From: Chryseolinea lacunae
Lineage (GTDB): Bacteria; Bacteroidota; Bacteroidia; Cytophagales; Cyclobacteriaceae
Assembly: GCF_016735595.1 (NCBI RefSeq)
Contig: NZ_JAERRB010000001.1
Span: forward strand, 186,001 to 250,000
Length of the DNA stretch: 64,000 nt
Direction: 5' to 3'
The notes under the pieces are model-generated. The model was not told the DNA's origin. It ran no database searches and worked only from the letters and a program-made list of their open reading frames with translations. Every line of letters begins with the position of its first letter. Position 1 is the stretch's first letter. Shown here piece by piece: positions 42,660 to 53,200 of the stretch. The position numbers and the translations under genes were made by a program.

Positions 42660-43241
42660 ATGAAAAAAACTACAACTGTTATTGCGCTCATGTTTTTTGC
42701 TACCGTTGGTGCGTTTGCCCAAGGTGTAAGCGGCGGTCTTAAAGCCGGCTTGAACCTTTCGAACGCCACTTTTTCATCGGACGGCTTCACCGCAAGTCCC
42801 AGCATGCTCCCCGGTTTTCACGCTGGTGCTTATTTGACAGCCATGTTCTCTGAACATCTCGGCGTGCAACCTGAGTTGCTGTACTCAGGCCAAGGCTACA
42901 AATCAGGAGACGAGAAGTACAAGCTTAATTACATCAACATTCCCGTGTTGGTTCGCTACAACGTGAACGACATTGTAAGCTTCCATGCAGGTCCTCAAAT
43001 TGGTATCTTGGCTTCTGCAAAAGTTAAAGATTCTTCAGGCAGCGTTGACATTAAAGATACTGCAAAGAGCAGCGATGTAAGCATTGCAGCAGGCGTTGGT
43101 ATCGACCTTCCTATCAAACTCAACTTCTCTTTCCGTTTTGTGAAAGGCTTGAGCAACATTGCTAAAGATTCTGGTGATGATTTCAGCGTTAAAAACTACG
43201 CGCTGCAATTCTCTGTAGGGTACAAACTTTTCGGCAACTAA
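42660..43241 (+). CDS. PorT-like outer-membrane beta-barrel protein
   Basis: A 193-residue exported protein: signal peptide MKKTTTVIALMFFATVGAFA, then an eight-stranded-barrel pattern of the Bacteroidota 'outer membrane protein beta-barrel' family (GGLKAGLNLSNATF, LGVQPELLYSGQGYK, YINIPVLVRYN, closing FSVGYKLFGN). Function is unknown, but such proteins are often stress-responsive. It sits between the response regulator and a terminator, 248 bp from the former, and is probably transcribed by itself. Confidence 0.85.
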   Translation: MKKTTTVIALMFFATVGAFAQGVSGGLKAGLNLSNATFSSDGFTASPSMLPGFHAGAYLTAMFSEHLGVQPELLYSGQGYKSGDEKYKLNYINIPVLVRYNVNDIVSFHAGPQIGILASAKVKDSSGSVDIKDTAKSSDVSIAAGVGIDLPIKLNFSFRFVKGLSNIAKDSGDDFSVKNYALQFSVGYKLFGN

Positions 43242-43265
43242 GCCATCCCGCAGAGTCTAAATACA

Positions 43266-43296
43266 AAAGCCGTCTCGATCCAATCGGGACGGCTTT
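43266..43296 (+). terminator. Intrinsic terminator after the beta-barrel gene
   Basis: AAAGCCGTCTCGAT and ATCGGGACGGCTTT form a near-perfect stem around CCA, followed by CTTTTTT. Confidence 0.88.
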
Positions 43297-43386
43297 CTTT
43301 TTCTATCGGTATGCAATGCTTTCCGCTCCTACTCCGCACGTTTTTAATGAGTGTGCCCTCGTAGACGCTGCGATCATGGTTGAGTG

Positions 43387-44739
43387 CTAAAACCGCAACG
43401 TAAAAACCGTCTCCACATCCGGTTCCGAGACCACTGTGATCGACCCATTGTGCATCTGCATGATCTGTCGCGACAAACTGAGTCCAATACCCGAGCCTGA
43501 GCGTTTCGTGGTGTAGAACGGAACAAAAATATGCTCAAGCGCCTCTTTGATGATGCCCGAACCGTTGTCTCGTATTTCTATTTTCACCACGTTCTCGTCA
43601 TAGCTTCCCGTCATTTCAAGACGCGGGTTTTCTGTTTCGGCCAATGCTTCAATGGCGTTCTTCAACAAATTGATAAGCACCTGTTCGATCATCTCCACGT
43701 CGGCCTGAATGGTCAGGTATTCCGACGCGCAGGTAACCTGAAAGTTGATGTGTGTTTTTTTCAGCTCCGTCTTCATGAGCTGTGCCACGTGTTCAATCAA
43801 ATCTTTGAGGCGCACCGTAGCCATTTTGGGTTTGGGCAAAGATGTGTATTCGCGATAGGCATCGATAAATTTGATGAGCCCGCGGCTCCGGTTTTCGATG
43901 GTGCTCAACCCCTCGCGCAAATCTTCGGCGCCTTCCTGCTGCAACTGGTAGTGGTCGTCTTTCTTCTCCATGTCGTGATCCAGAATTTCGCGCAGCGTTG
44001 ACGTGAGCGACGAGATGGGCGTGATGGAGTTCATGATTTCGTGACGCAACACACGTGTCAGGTTTTGCCAGGCTTCCAGTTCCTGCTTTTGCAATTCGGG
44101 CTGGATGTTCTGCAACGTCACCAGCTTCACGTCTGTGCCGCGGATGCGCAACTCGGTGGCCTGAATGGTGAGGTAAAGTTCGTTGCTGCCTTTATATAAT
44201 TCGCCCTTGCCCGGCTCCACGCTGTTGATGGAGTGATAAAGCTTTGGGTCGATGGTGATGAGTTCGTGTATGTTTTTGATGTTGGTGATGCCCATAAACT
44301 TTTTGGCGTTGGCATTCACCAGCTGCACGTTGCCTTCGGTGTCGAACGAAAGAATGCCGGTGCGCACCTGTTGCACCACCGTGTTCAGGTATTGGCCGTG
44401 CTCCTCCTTTTCGGAGCGTGCTTTGCGAAACGCTTCCAGCACTTCGTTGAAGGCGATGTTCAGATCCTTGAAAGACTGCCCCAGCTTGTTGTCGGACGCG
44501 AAGCCTGAAATAAAATCGGAATACTTCACCGACTCCAGAAAGCGTGTGAGCTTCCGGTTGGTCTGGCTCACAAAACGAAAAATTTCCGTGAGCTGGAGAA
44601 CAATGATGATGCCCGTGAGCATGGCCGCAAACAGCATGTTGGGTCGTGTCACCATATACATGAACAGCGCCATGGTGAGTCCGAGCAAGATCACCCGCAA
44701 GATGACGCGGGTTCTGAAGTCATTAAATCCGAAGTTCAA
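43387..44739 (-). CDS. PAS-domain sensor histidine kinase, NtrB/NtrY-like
   Basis: A 450-residue membrane kinase: two N-terminal helices (about 11-30, 35-53), a linker helix, PAS domain at about 118-215, then HisKA with H233 in LRHEIMNSITPI and a HATPase_c domain with N-box NLLKNAIEAL, DNGSGI and GSGIGLSLSRQIM. The lack of a large periplasmic domain suggests that it senses a cytosolic or membrane signal. It is the most likely partner of the NtrC-type regulator at 41030. It lies downstream of the third permease gene on the same strand (gap 158 bp). Confidence 0.92.
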   Translation of the reverse strand: MNFGFNDFRTRVILRVILLGLTMALFMYMVTRPNMLFAAMLTGIIIVLQLTEIFRFVSQTNRKLTRFLESVKYSDFISGFASDNKLGQSFKDLNIAFNEVLEAFRKARSEKEEHGQYLNTVVQQVRTGILSFDTEGNVQLVNANAKKFMGITNIKNIHELITIDPKLYHSINSVEPGKGELYKGSNELYLTIQATELRIRGTDVKLVTLQNIQPELQKQELEAWQNLTRVLRHEIMNSITPISSLTSTLREILDHDMEKKDDHYQLQQEGAEDLREGLSTIENRSRGLIKFIDAYREYTSLPKPKMATVRLKDLIEHVAQLMKTELKKTHINFQVTCASEYLTIQADVEMIEQVLINLLKNAIEALAETENPRLEMTGSYDENVVKIEIRDNGSGIIKEALEHIFVPFYTTKRSGSGIGLSLSRQIMQMHNGSITVVSEPDVETVFTLRF

Positions 44740-44897
44740 AGGTCTCTCCTTTTCAAGTTTCCGCTTTCAAGTTCACAGTTTCGGAGGTGTAAAACAAACG
44801 CCACAGGTCCGCAAGCGTTCAGCAACGCCTGCGACATTTCTTTCGCGTCATCCTATACCAGGCCTACGCCCCGGGGCTTCTTCAATCAACCCCTGGC

Positions 44898-47255
44898 CTA
44901 TTCATAGCGCAAGCTCTTCACAGGGTCGTTTGCAGCGACTTTAAAGGAATGGTAGGAAATGGTGATCAGCGAAATGGCCAGGCAGATGATGGCCGCCAGG
45001 ATCAACGTCACAAAGCCCACGTCTACGTGGTAGGCATAGTTGCTGAGCCATTGCGTCATAATATACCAGCCCGCCGGACAGCCCACACACGCGGCAATAG
45101 CAACCAGCACGGTGAACTCCCGGCCCATAAGCTGCACCAGGCTTGACATGGAGGCGCCCAGCGCTTTGCGTATGCCCAGCTCTTTGGTGCGACGCTCGGC
45201 AGAGAAGGCTGAGAGGCCAAACAAGCCCAGGCACGAGATGAAAATGGAAAGGATGGCCAGCGTGTTAAACACTTTTCCGCGCTGGGCTTCGGGTTTGTAG
45301 AAGTCTTCCCAGTTCTGGTTCAGGAACGTGTATTTGAAGGGATAGCCGGGTGCATAAGCTTTCCAGAGATCTTCTGTGGAGCGCAGCCCCGCCTCTACTT
45401 CCTGCGGTTTGAGGCGCACCAAAAGACAATAGGTTTCTTTAACATCCATGCGCAGAATGAGCGGGTCCACGGCGGTGTGCAGCGAGCCGAAGTTGAAATC
45501 TTTCACCACGCCCACAATCTTGCCCTTGCGATCCCACATGGTGAGATCCTGGTCGGTAGCACCTTCTTTGAATCCCATTTTTTCAGCGGCCTTTTCGTTC
45601 ACGATATAGTTTGCCGTGTCGGTCACGCGGGTGCGATCAAACGGACGTCCATCCTTCATGGTCATCTTCATGGTTTGAATAAACTCGAAGTCAACGTTGA
45701 TGTTGCTGAACAATATTTTCTCGTTCGGGTCCTTGCCTTCCCAGTTCACCCCCACCGTGGAGTTACCAATGTCGATGGGTAGCTGGCTGGCCGACGTCAC
45801 GCTCTCAATGCCTGCCTTTGTCATGAGCTGGTTCCGGAATGTTTCAAGCTTCGGGCGCACATCGCCTTCCATCCACACGTAAATCACATTGGTGCGATCG
45901 AAGCCGATGTCGCGGTTTTGCATGAAGTTCATCTGGCGGAACACCACCGTGGTGCTGATGATGAGGATGATGGACATGGAGAATTGCACCACCACCAACA
46001 CTTTCCGGAATGTGGCTGCCTTGCTGCCGCTTTTCAATTGCCCCTTCAGCACCTGCACCGGCTTGAACTCGGAGATGACCAACGCCGGGTAACTTCCGGC
46101 CACAAACGACGTGAACAGGATGATGGCCCCGAAGATGAGAATGATGCGGCCGTCGAGCAGGTTCAGGCTGAGCGCCTTGCCGGTGATTTCGTTGAACACG
46201 GGGATCAGCAAAAGGGAAATCATCAACGCAATGGCCGCGCTGAGACACACGGTCACAAACGACTCGCCCATAAATTGCTTGAACAACTGGCTGGGCACTG
46301 CGCCAATCACTTTCCGAAGCCCCACTTCCTTGGCGCGCTTGGTGGCCTGCGCGGTAGACAGGTTCATGAAGTTGATGCAGGCGATGAAGAGCACAAAGAT
46401 GGCCACCACAAAAAAGATCTGCACATATTCAATTCTGCCACCCGCCTGTTGGCCGTTTTCAAAATCGCCATAGAGGTAGGCTTCTGCCAAAGGCTGAATG
46501 AACAGCGCCACATTGTTTTGTTCCTGGTGCGCTCCGATTTCGTCCTTGAATTTGGCCGCAAAATTTTCGCGATTGGTACCTTCTTTTAGTTGAATGTAGG
46601 TGCGTATATTGTTGTTGCCCCATTCGTGCAGCCAGGTATTTTCATCCCAGAACACTTCAAACGGCAACAGGTAGGCAAATTGCAACGATGAATTTTTGGG
46701 AAGATCTTTTATCACACCCGTCACCGTGAACGAAAGTTTTGTGTTCATCAGCAACACTTTGCCCAACGGCTCTTCGTCGCCAAAATATTTCTTCGCCATC
46801 GACTCCGTGATCACGATGGAGTTCTTGTCTTTCAAGGCCGCCGTCTGTTTGCCCTTCAAAAATGGAAAGCTGAACATCTCCACAAAATCCTGATCGGCAT
46901 ACCGCCCTTCCTCATAAAATATCTTGCCGTCGACTTGGAAAAGGTTGTTCACTTCCCACGTGAAGCGTGTAGCCTTCTCGATCTCGGGATACTTCTCTTT
47001 TATGAAGGGCGCCATTGGCCCGGGGGTTGACGCGAACGTGTAGATTCTGCCATCGGAATACTTCTGATTCTCCATGACGCGATATAGGCGGTCTACGTTG
47101 GCGTGAAAATGATCATATTCCAACTCATCGTTCACCCACAAAAAGATGAGCAACGCGCTACACATCCCGAAGGCGAGCCCCAGAATGTTGACGGTGGAGA
47201 ACATCTTGTTTCTGAAAATATTCCGGACGGCGATGAGCAGATAGTTTTTTATCAT
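44898..47255 (-). CDS. MacB-like FtsX-family ABC permease (third copy)
   Basis: A 785-residue permease with MacB_PCD/FtsX order as in the other two (NLSTAQATKRAKEVGLRKVIGA; RRTKELGIRKALGASM). The start is ATG 47255. No ATPase gene is adjacent, so it presumably uses the ATPase at 38620 or one elsewhere. It is followed on the same strand by the PAS kinase, a context recalling permease-kinase modules that sense envelope stress, although MacB-like permeases of this length are common in Bacteroidota. Confidence 0.9.
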   Translation of the reverse strand: MIKNYLLIAVRNIFRNKMFSTVNILGLAFGMCSALLIFLWVNDELEYDHFHANVDRLYRVMENQKYSDGRIYTFASTPGPMAPFIKEKYPEIEKATRFTWEVNNLFQVDGKIFYEEGRYADQDFVEMFSFPFLKGKQTAALKDKNSIVITESMAKKYFGDEEPLGKVLLMNTKLSFTVTGVIKDLPKNSSLQFAYLLPFEVFWDENTWLHEWGNNNIRTYIQLKEGTNRENFAAKFKDEIGAHQEQNNVALFIQPLAEAYLYGDFENGQQAGGRIEYVQIFFVVAIFVLFIACINFMNLSTAQATKRAKEVGLRKVIGAVPSQLFKQFMGESFVTVCLSAAIALMISLLLIPVFNEITGKALSLNLLDGRIILIFGAIILFTSFVAGSYPALVISEFKPVQVLKGQLKSGSKAATFRKVLVVVQFSMSIILIISTTVVFRQMNFMQNRDIGFDRTNVIYVWMEGDVRPKLETFRNQLMTKAGIESVTSASQLPIDIGNSTVGVNWEGKDPNEKILFSNINVDFEFIQTMKMTMKDGRPFDRTRVTDTANYIVNEKAAEKMGFKEGATDQDLTMWDRKGKIVGVVKDFNFGSLHTAVDPLILRMDVKETYCLLVRLKPQEVEAGLRSTEDLWKAYAPGYPFKYTFLNQNWEDFYKPEAQRGKVFNTLAILSIFISCLGLFGLSAFSAERRTKELGIRKALGASMSSLVQLMGREFTVLVAIAACVGCPAGWYIMTQWLSNYAYHVDVGFVTLILAAIICLAISLITISYHSFKVAANDPVKSLRYE

Positions 47256-47428
47256 GACAGCGGTTTTTGTTCAAAGACTTCGAATCCCCGGCAGGGTTGC
47301 ATAAGGTACTCGTAAATACGGGATTGGTTACACCTCCCTCTACAAATCCACGATTTTCCCGTAAACACGGGGAGGCCTGCCTCAAACACTTGCACTCCAA
47401 ATTTAACAGGAATGTCTTAACTCTAAAA

Positions 47429-47456
47429 AAGAACACCTCCACCGGGAGGTGTTCTT
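47429..47456 (-). terminator. Intrinsic terminator after the metalloprotease gene
   Basis: AAGAACACCTCC and GGAGGTGTTCTT form a perfect 12-bp stem with a 4-base loop. On the minus strand a T-run follows (A-run at 47425-47430). Confidence 0.85.
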
Positions 47457-47484
47457 TGGTGACACGCCTGTTGCAACCTTTTCG

Positions 47485-50082
47485 CTACTTGCGCGTATCG
47501 GTCACTTCGTCAATCAGGTGAACAACATATTGTCGGTGCGCCTTCGTGGCCGCATCGGGAGATGCTGTTTTGGCCAGTGAGGTCTTGATGCGCGTCAGCT
47601 CCGAAAAAGCTTCGGCCTTGGCCACGTGGCTGTAGGATGAGTTGATGGCCTGAATGCTGGTGAGCCGGTTCACATATTCTGTTTGCAAATTCTGTCGCGC
47701 ACTGCTCACGCTCTTTCCGAGGTCGTCTTTAAAGATCGCGTCGGTGAGGTCGGTGATGACTTCCGAAAGCTTGTAGGTATTTCCATAGAGTTCAGAATCC
47801 ACAATGCGCTGCAAGGTGTTTTGATGCAGGAGGTGATCGAGCACATCGCGTTGCACGGCCAGGATGCGGTCGTGAATCTTGGGATCTTCGTTCGCGCCAA
47901 ACAGGTTGAAGCCCCGGCGCTGCACCTGCAACATGGCATACAGCTCGCTGGTGCCTTTCAGCGCATCGGGACTAAAGCCATAACGATTCAAAAACGTCAT
48001 GGCATCTTTTTGCTTTTGATAATTCACCGCTGCAAACGGCGCAGAGGCACCGGGTTGCCCCACCACCGAACGGTCCACATACACGCCACCGATCTGGCGA
48101 CTCACAACCCGCAGCCCTATGCCGATTTCACTGGTCAGCACCAGATAGGCGTTGCGCACACCCTGATACGACTCGCCGGGTTTGGCAAATTTTTCCTTTA
48201 ACTTAGGCAGGGTCAACGTCACCAGTTTCAGACGGTCCACGCTGTAGGCCAAAGGGTCGCTCGACATGTCGTCGATCATCACACGGGGGTCAATGCCTCT
48301 ACCGGCTGTGCGCATGTCGTCGGCGTCGTTGCCAAACAACAAGGCATGATCGGCCGATTTCGAAAGCAGCTCCGCAAGGGCCTTCTGTTCTTCGCCCGCG
48401 CCAAATTCTCCATAGCCAAATTGAATGGCCCAATGATCGTAGGGTCCGGGGATCACATCATAATACAATCCTTGTTGTTTTGGATCAAGCGCTACGTTCA
48501 CGTTGCTGTAGTCCATTACCGAACCGGTGAGGCCTGTTTCGCGACCGAGTTTTTCGTCGTTGATCTTCACGGGGTCGTGCAAGTTGCTGGCCTTCATGTT
48601 GTGGTTCAGGCCGAGCGTGTGGCCCACTTCGTGCAGCGTGAGCATATAGATGGATTGTTTCAGCAGTTCGTTTTCTTCGGCGGCGCCACGGTCGAGCGCG
48701 TTGATCACTTGCTTGCCCAGCATCACGGAGCGTTGCAGGTGCGATGCAAACGTGCAATAACGTCCTCCGCCTTTTGCGGCATCGTCTTGCAGAAAATCCA
48801 TGGCGGCCGTTTCAAACAGCTGGCCTTCGCGCAGGCGGTTGGTGATAAACACATACTCCAGCATCACATCGGACCCGAGTATCTGCCCCGTGCGCGGGTT
48901 CACAAAGCTTGGGCCATAGCCGCCAAACTGCGGTGTGGGCGACGATGTCCACCGGATCACGTTATAGCGAATGTCGCCGGCATCCCAGTCGGCGTTGTCG
49001 GGTTGTTCTTTCACCACCACGGCGTTTTTGAAACCGGCTTTCTCAAAGGCCTTGTTCCACTCCAGCACGTCGTCGCGCACGTGTTGACGAATTTCTTTGG
49101 GCGTGGTGTTTTCGATCCACCACACAATGGGCTCCACCGGTTCGGACAGCGCCGCCGATGGATCTTTCTTCTTCAGAAACCAGCGATCGATCGGATCGCG
49201 ATAGGGTGTAGCTTTGGCCGACGTCATGTCGGTTACTTGTTCCGAGAAAAAGCCTACGCGCGCGTCATCAAAACGCGGCTTGAAATCGTTTTGCGGAACC
49301 GCGATAAGACTGTTGCGTATCCGGATGCTCACAAACCGCGGATCGGTGAGGCTGGGGTTGCCGTAGTTCATAGGATAAGGATCTTCAAACACCAGCTCCG
49401 CGATGAAGTCGCTGTTCTGCGGATAATTTTTTATAGCTACGAATTTCGATTTCTCCTTGCTGAGGCTTCCGAGTTTGAATTGCTGCCCCGGCTTCTCTTC
49501 CGGATCGGGCGATGGCTTCACCTGCTCAAAAGCTTCGGCCAGAAAAAGCTTGTCGGCTTCCATCAGGAAACTGGAGTTGTCTTTGCTGACTGCGGCTATT
49601 TTTTCGGAATAGATGATGGGCACGTTTATGTTGGCCTCGGCGGCACGCGACAAAGCGTTGTCGGGACTGAAGTAGTATTGCGTGTTTTGCAAGGCAACTT
49701 CCAGTTTATCGAACCGTTTCGTGATCGTGAAAATTTTTCCATACCCATAAGCGCCACGAAACATATAGGAGCCTGCGGCAGGAGCATCGACGCCCTGCGA
49801 AAAATGAATAAACTCTTTTCCCAGTTGGGCTTTGGTCACTTCCAGGTAAACCTTTCCGTCGGTGGTATCCTGATAGACCGTGAAGAGGCCCGGATATTTT
49901 TTTGACTTCTTGGCGATGTCTTCAATTCGCTTGACTTCATCTTTCTTTTCTTCGTCGCTATTCTTATCGACTTTTGCGACTTCTTTCGAAGGCTTAGACT
50001 TGGGTTGAGCCTGTGCAACGGGCACCACGGCACAGGCAATTCCGAAGAGGAACATGGCCCGGAGGAAATCTTTTAAACGCAT
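47485..50082 (-). CDS. Exported zinc-dependent metalloprotease (DUF5117-type)
   Basis: An 865-residue secreted or periplasmic protease: signal peptide (MRLKDFLRAM...VAQA, cut before QPKSK), a Lys/Glu-rich linker (about 28-60), DUF5117/5118-like region (about 65-300), and a metzincin core with HEVGHTLGLNH (484-494) and Met-turn SVMDY (521-525), followed by a long C-terminal helical domain. This is the family widely annotated as 'zinc-dependent metalloprotease' in Bacteroidota. It is monocistronic, with a terminator downstream and 172 bp separating it from the kinase gene at 50255. Confidence 0.9.
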   Translation of the reverse strand: MRLKDFLRAMFLFGIACAVVPVAQAQPKSKPSKEVAKVDKNSDEEKKDEVKRIEDIAKKSKKYPGLFTVYQDTTDGKVYLEVTKAQLGKEFIHFSQGVDAPAAGSYMFRGAYGYGKIFTITKRFDKLEVALQNTQYYFSPDNALSRAAEANINVPIIYSEKIAAVSKDNSSFLMEADKLFLAEAFEQVKPSPDPEEKPGQQFKLGSLSKEKSKFVAIKNYPQNSDFIAELVFEDPYPMNYGNPSLTDPRFVSIRIRNSLIAVPQNDFKPRFDDARVGFFSEQVTDMTSAKATPYRDPIDRWFLKKKDPSAALSEPVEPIVWWIENTTPKEIRQHVRDDVLEWNKAFEKAGFKNAVVVKEQPDNADWDAGDIRYNVIRWTSSPTPQFGGYGPSFVNPRTGQILGSDVMLEYVFITNRLREGQLFETAAMDFLQDDAAKGGGRYCTFASHLQRSVMLGKQVINALDRGAAEENELLKQSIYMLTLHEVGHTLGLNHNMKASNLHDPVKINDEKLGRETGLTGSVMDYSNVNVALDPKQQGLYYDVIPGPYDHWAIQFGYGEFGAGEEQKALAELLSKSADHALLFGNDADDMRTAGRGIDPRVMIDDMSSDPLAYSVDRLKLVTLTLPKLKEKFAKPGESYQGVRNAYLVLTSEIGIGLRVVSRQIGGVYVDRSVVGQPGASAPFAAVNYQKQKDAMTFLNRYGFSPDALKGTSELYAMLQVQRRGFNLFGANEDPKIHDRILAVQRDVLDHLLHQNTLQRIVDSELYGNTYKLSEVITDLTDAIFKDDLGKSVSSARQNLQTEYVNRLTSIQAINSSYSHVAKAEAFSELTRIKTSLAKTASPDAATKAHRQYVVHLIDEVTDTRK

Positions 50083-50254
50083 AGGTAATGAGGTTTTTTT
50101 GAAATTTTAAGATAGGGGTTTTGCGTCAGATTTGATATGACGTCCTGATCTAAAAAAATTCATCCACCACGTTAGGGCATGGATAAGAATCGGGACTACC
50201 GCATTCCAGGGATTTGCTTTGACCATTCAGCCTTTGACAGGAAGGGCATCATGT

Positions 50255-53200
50255 TTAAACGCCAACCGAAACCGGCAGCTCTACATAAAAAACAGTGCCC
50301 TTGCCCACAGCGGTTTCAAACCAGATGCGTCCCTGCATTTGTTCGATGGCTTGTTTGGCGATGGCAAGGCCCAGACCCGATCCCGATTTTTTTGTTGTGA
50401 AGTGCGAAAGAAAAATGCGCTCGGCCACCTGGGGTGCAATGCCCCTGCCGTTGTCGCGGAACGCAAGCCGGTAGGTATTTTCGTGTTGCGTCAGTTGAAT
50501 CGTTACCCGAAGCGCATGCCCGGGCCGCGCCGCCTGAAACGCATTCAGGATCAGGTTGGAGAACGTGCGCCCCAGCAGTTGTTCATCGCCTTGTACAAAG
50601 GCCTCGCGAACGACGCTGTCGAAGTGAATGTCGCCCGACGACGCATGCAACACCACCGTGCGCTTCACCAGCGCCACCAGCTCCAGCCGTTGAATGACCG
50701 GCTCGGGCATTTTGGCAAACGTGCTGAACGACGACGCGATGTCGTTGAGCGTGTCCACCTGTGTGAGCAACGACGACACCGCCTTTTCTGTTTTCTCCGG
50801 GGTGTTGGTGCCCGCACCAACCGATCGCTCCAATTGCTGCAATGTGAGCTTCATGGGCGTGAGCGGGTTCTTGATTTCGTGTGCCACCTGCTGGGCAATT
50901 TCACGCCACGCAGTTTCACGTTGCGTCTGTTCCAGCTCCGCCTTGCTTTCGCTAAGCTTGAACAACATCTGGTTATACTCCTTCACCATCAACCCAATTT
51001 CGTCGTCGGCCTTCCAGGTGAGCGGCTGGTTCATTTTGGTGAGTGATGTGCGCTGCAACGATTGGGTGATGAACTTCAGCGGAAACGTGAGCCACCGCGA
51101 AACAAAATACGAGACAATTACCAGGGCAATAAAGATCAGTGCGAAGATGTTCAGGATGTTCGACACGAGGTTGATCTGCACACGTTCGAGCGAACTGGCC
51201 GATTGAAAAAACGGAATGCCCAGAATGCCCACCAGCTTGCCCGTGAGCGGTGCATTGAGCGGCGCATACGATACAAAATATTCAAGCTTGCCCACGCGCT
51301 CCGACTCGATCACCACACGGTCGCCTTTGTTGATCTTCTGCAACGCGCTGGCATTGATGTAGCGCGACATCAGGTTGTTTTCAAAAATGAGCGGTTGACT
51401 CGACGCCAGCAATTCGCCTTTCGCGCTAAACACGTTGGCGTCGAGGTTGGTGAGGCCGGCCAGTTCGCCCAGCTGGTGTTCGAAGGTGGTGGCGCTTTCG
51501 TTGCCGCCGTTCACGTAGCGGTCCAGTTGCACCGACAGTTGGGTGCTCACGGTTTCGGCGCGGCTCAGGTATTCTTCCACCAGTTGGTTTTGGGTGGAGC
51601 GGTTCGTCAGGTTCAGCGTGGTGGCGCTCACCAGAATGAGCGGGAGAAAAAACGAAAGGTTCAGCAACACCTGTATGCGAGCGGAGAAGTAGATTTTTTC
51701 GCCCTGAATATAGTTCGCGATGCCTTGTGCCATCAACAACATGAGGATGATGATCAGCCCCAGCACGAGCAGAAACGAAAAGTTAGACAACGCCAGCATC
51801 ACCGGCGGCTGCTGCGACGACACCACGGCCACCCGGTTGTTTTGATACTCCTGCGCCGCGTGTGTGAACCCGTCGGAGCTTATCCCCTTTCGATACAGAT
51901 CGGGTTCGCCCAGCCAGTCGCGGGGAAACGCTTGTGCATAGTTGAATTTTCCGGAGCTAAACAAAATCGCGTCCTCCGAAAACACAGCGTAGCTGATGTC
52001 TTGTGTGTGATAGAACTGCTGTGTCCGGTTGTCGACCAGCAGTTCGGGATACACGTTGTCGGGAATCAGTTTTTTCAACGAGAGGTCCAGCATCACATGT
52101 CCCAGCAGCGAGTTGCCCCGTTTGATGGGCGTCAGCACCAGGTATTTCTGGGTGACGTCTTTGGCCGGGCTGGTCACAAAATACACCCGCTCATAGTCCG
52201 TGCGAAAAGCATCCTGATCATAGATCCCGATCACCTGCGACAACGACGACGACGATCGGTTGTCGAGCGGCTCACCCCGTGAATTAAAAAGAAATATCTC
52301 TACATCATATTTATTGAAATAGCTGGGTAAAAACACCTGCCGTATTTTCTGACGGATCACATCGCGACTCAGAAACGGAACATTGATGCGCGATTGAATG
52401 AAGGCATCGTCTTCGATTTTCAACGACGTTTCCCGCAGCAGGTATTCTCCGAAATAGTCGCGGTCCACCAGAAAGTTTTCGGCAAACTTGAACTGGCTGC
52501 TGATTTTTTCCTGTCGTGTAAAATAATGAATGCCATACGCGCCGTTGGCCGACAGAAAGAAGATGGAAATGAAGAGGTAGGCAAATGTGGCAAAGCTCAA
52601 CCGCCGGAGGCTGGCATAGAGCTTCATGAAATAGACCACCAGAAAATAGGCCGTACCCAAAATCAACGACGACATATAGGATTGTCCCGACAAAGCATTG
52701 ATGCCCGCAAAAATAATTCCGGCAACAAAAAACGAACCCAGCACCCGCAGGGTGTTTCCATCGGCAATGAGCAGGCGCATGAACGCATGCCCAAAAAAGA
52801 ACGAACACGTTCCCGCCAGCAACACAGCCAGCGTGGCCATCACCCTAAGCTTGTCGAACTGCAATGACTGCGAGATGTCGATGACGATGGACGAATTGTT
52901 ATTGATGGTTTGAATAACCACAAACGGAAACAACGCCGCGAACAACACGCATACCCCTGCCACCACCGACAGCAACCATGCCAACACCTTGCGTTGATAC
53001 ATGAAGGGATAGCTCTTGAACCGTTGGTAGTTCCGGAAGGCATAGAAGCACAGCAACAGCAGCGCAAGCTCGTTCAGCAACAAATCGCCCAACGACGCAT
53101 TCAACGTTGACGACGCAAACACTTTCGGGTTGAACAGATCCGTGGCGTATAGGCCATTCGGAAAATTGAACCGGATCATGAGAAAACGAAGACCGATCAA

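Noticed and set aside
48346-49905. A 519-codon open frame on the + strand
   Set aside because: Antisense to the zinc metalloprotease, with no recognisable domain or start context.
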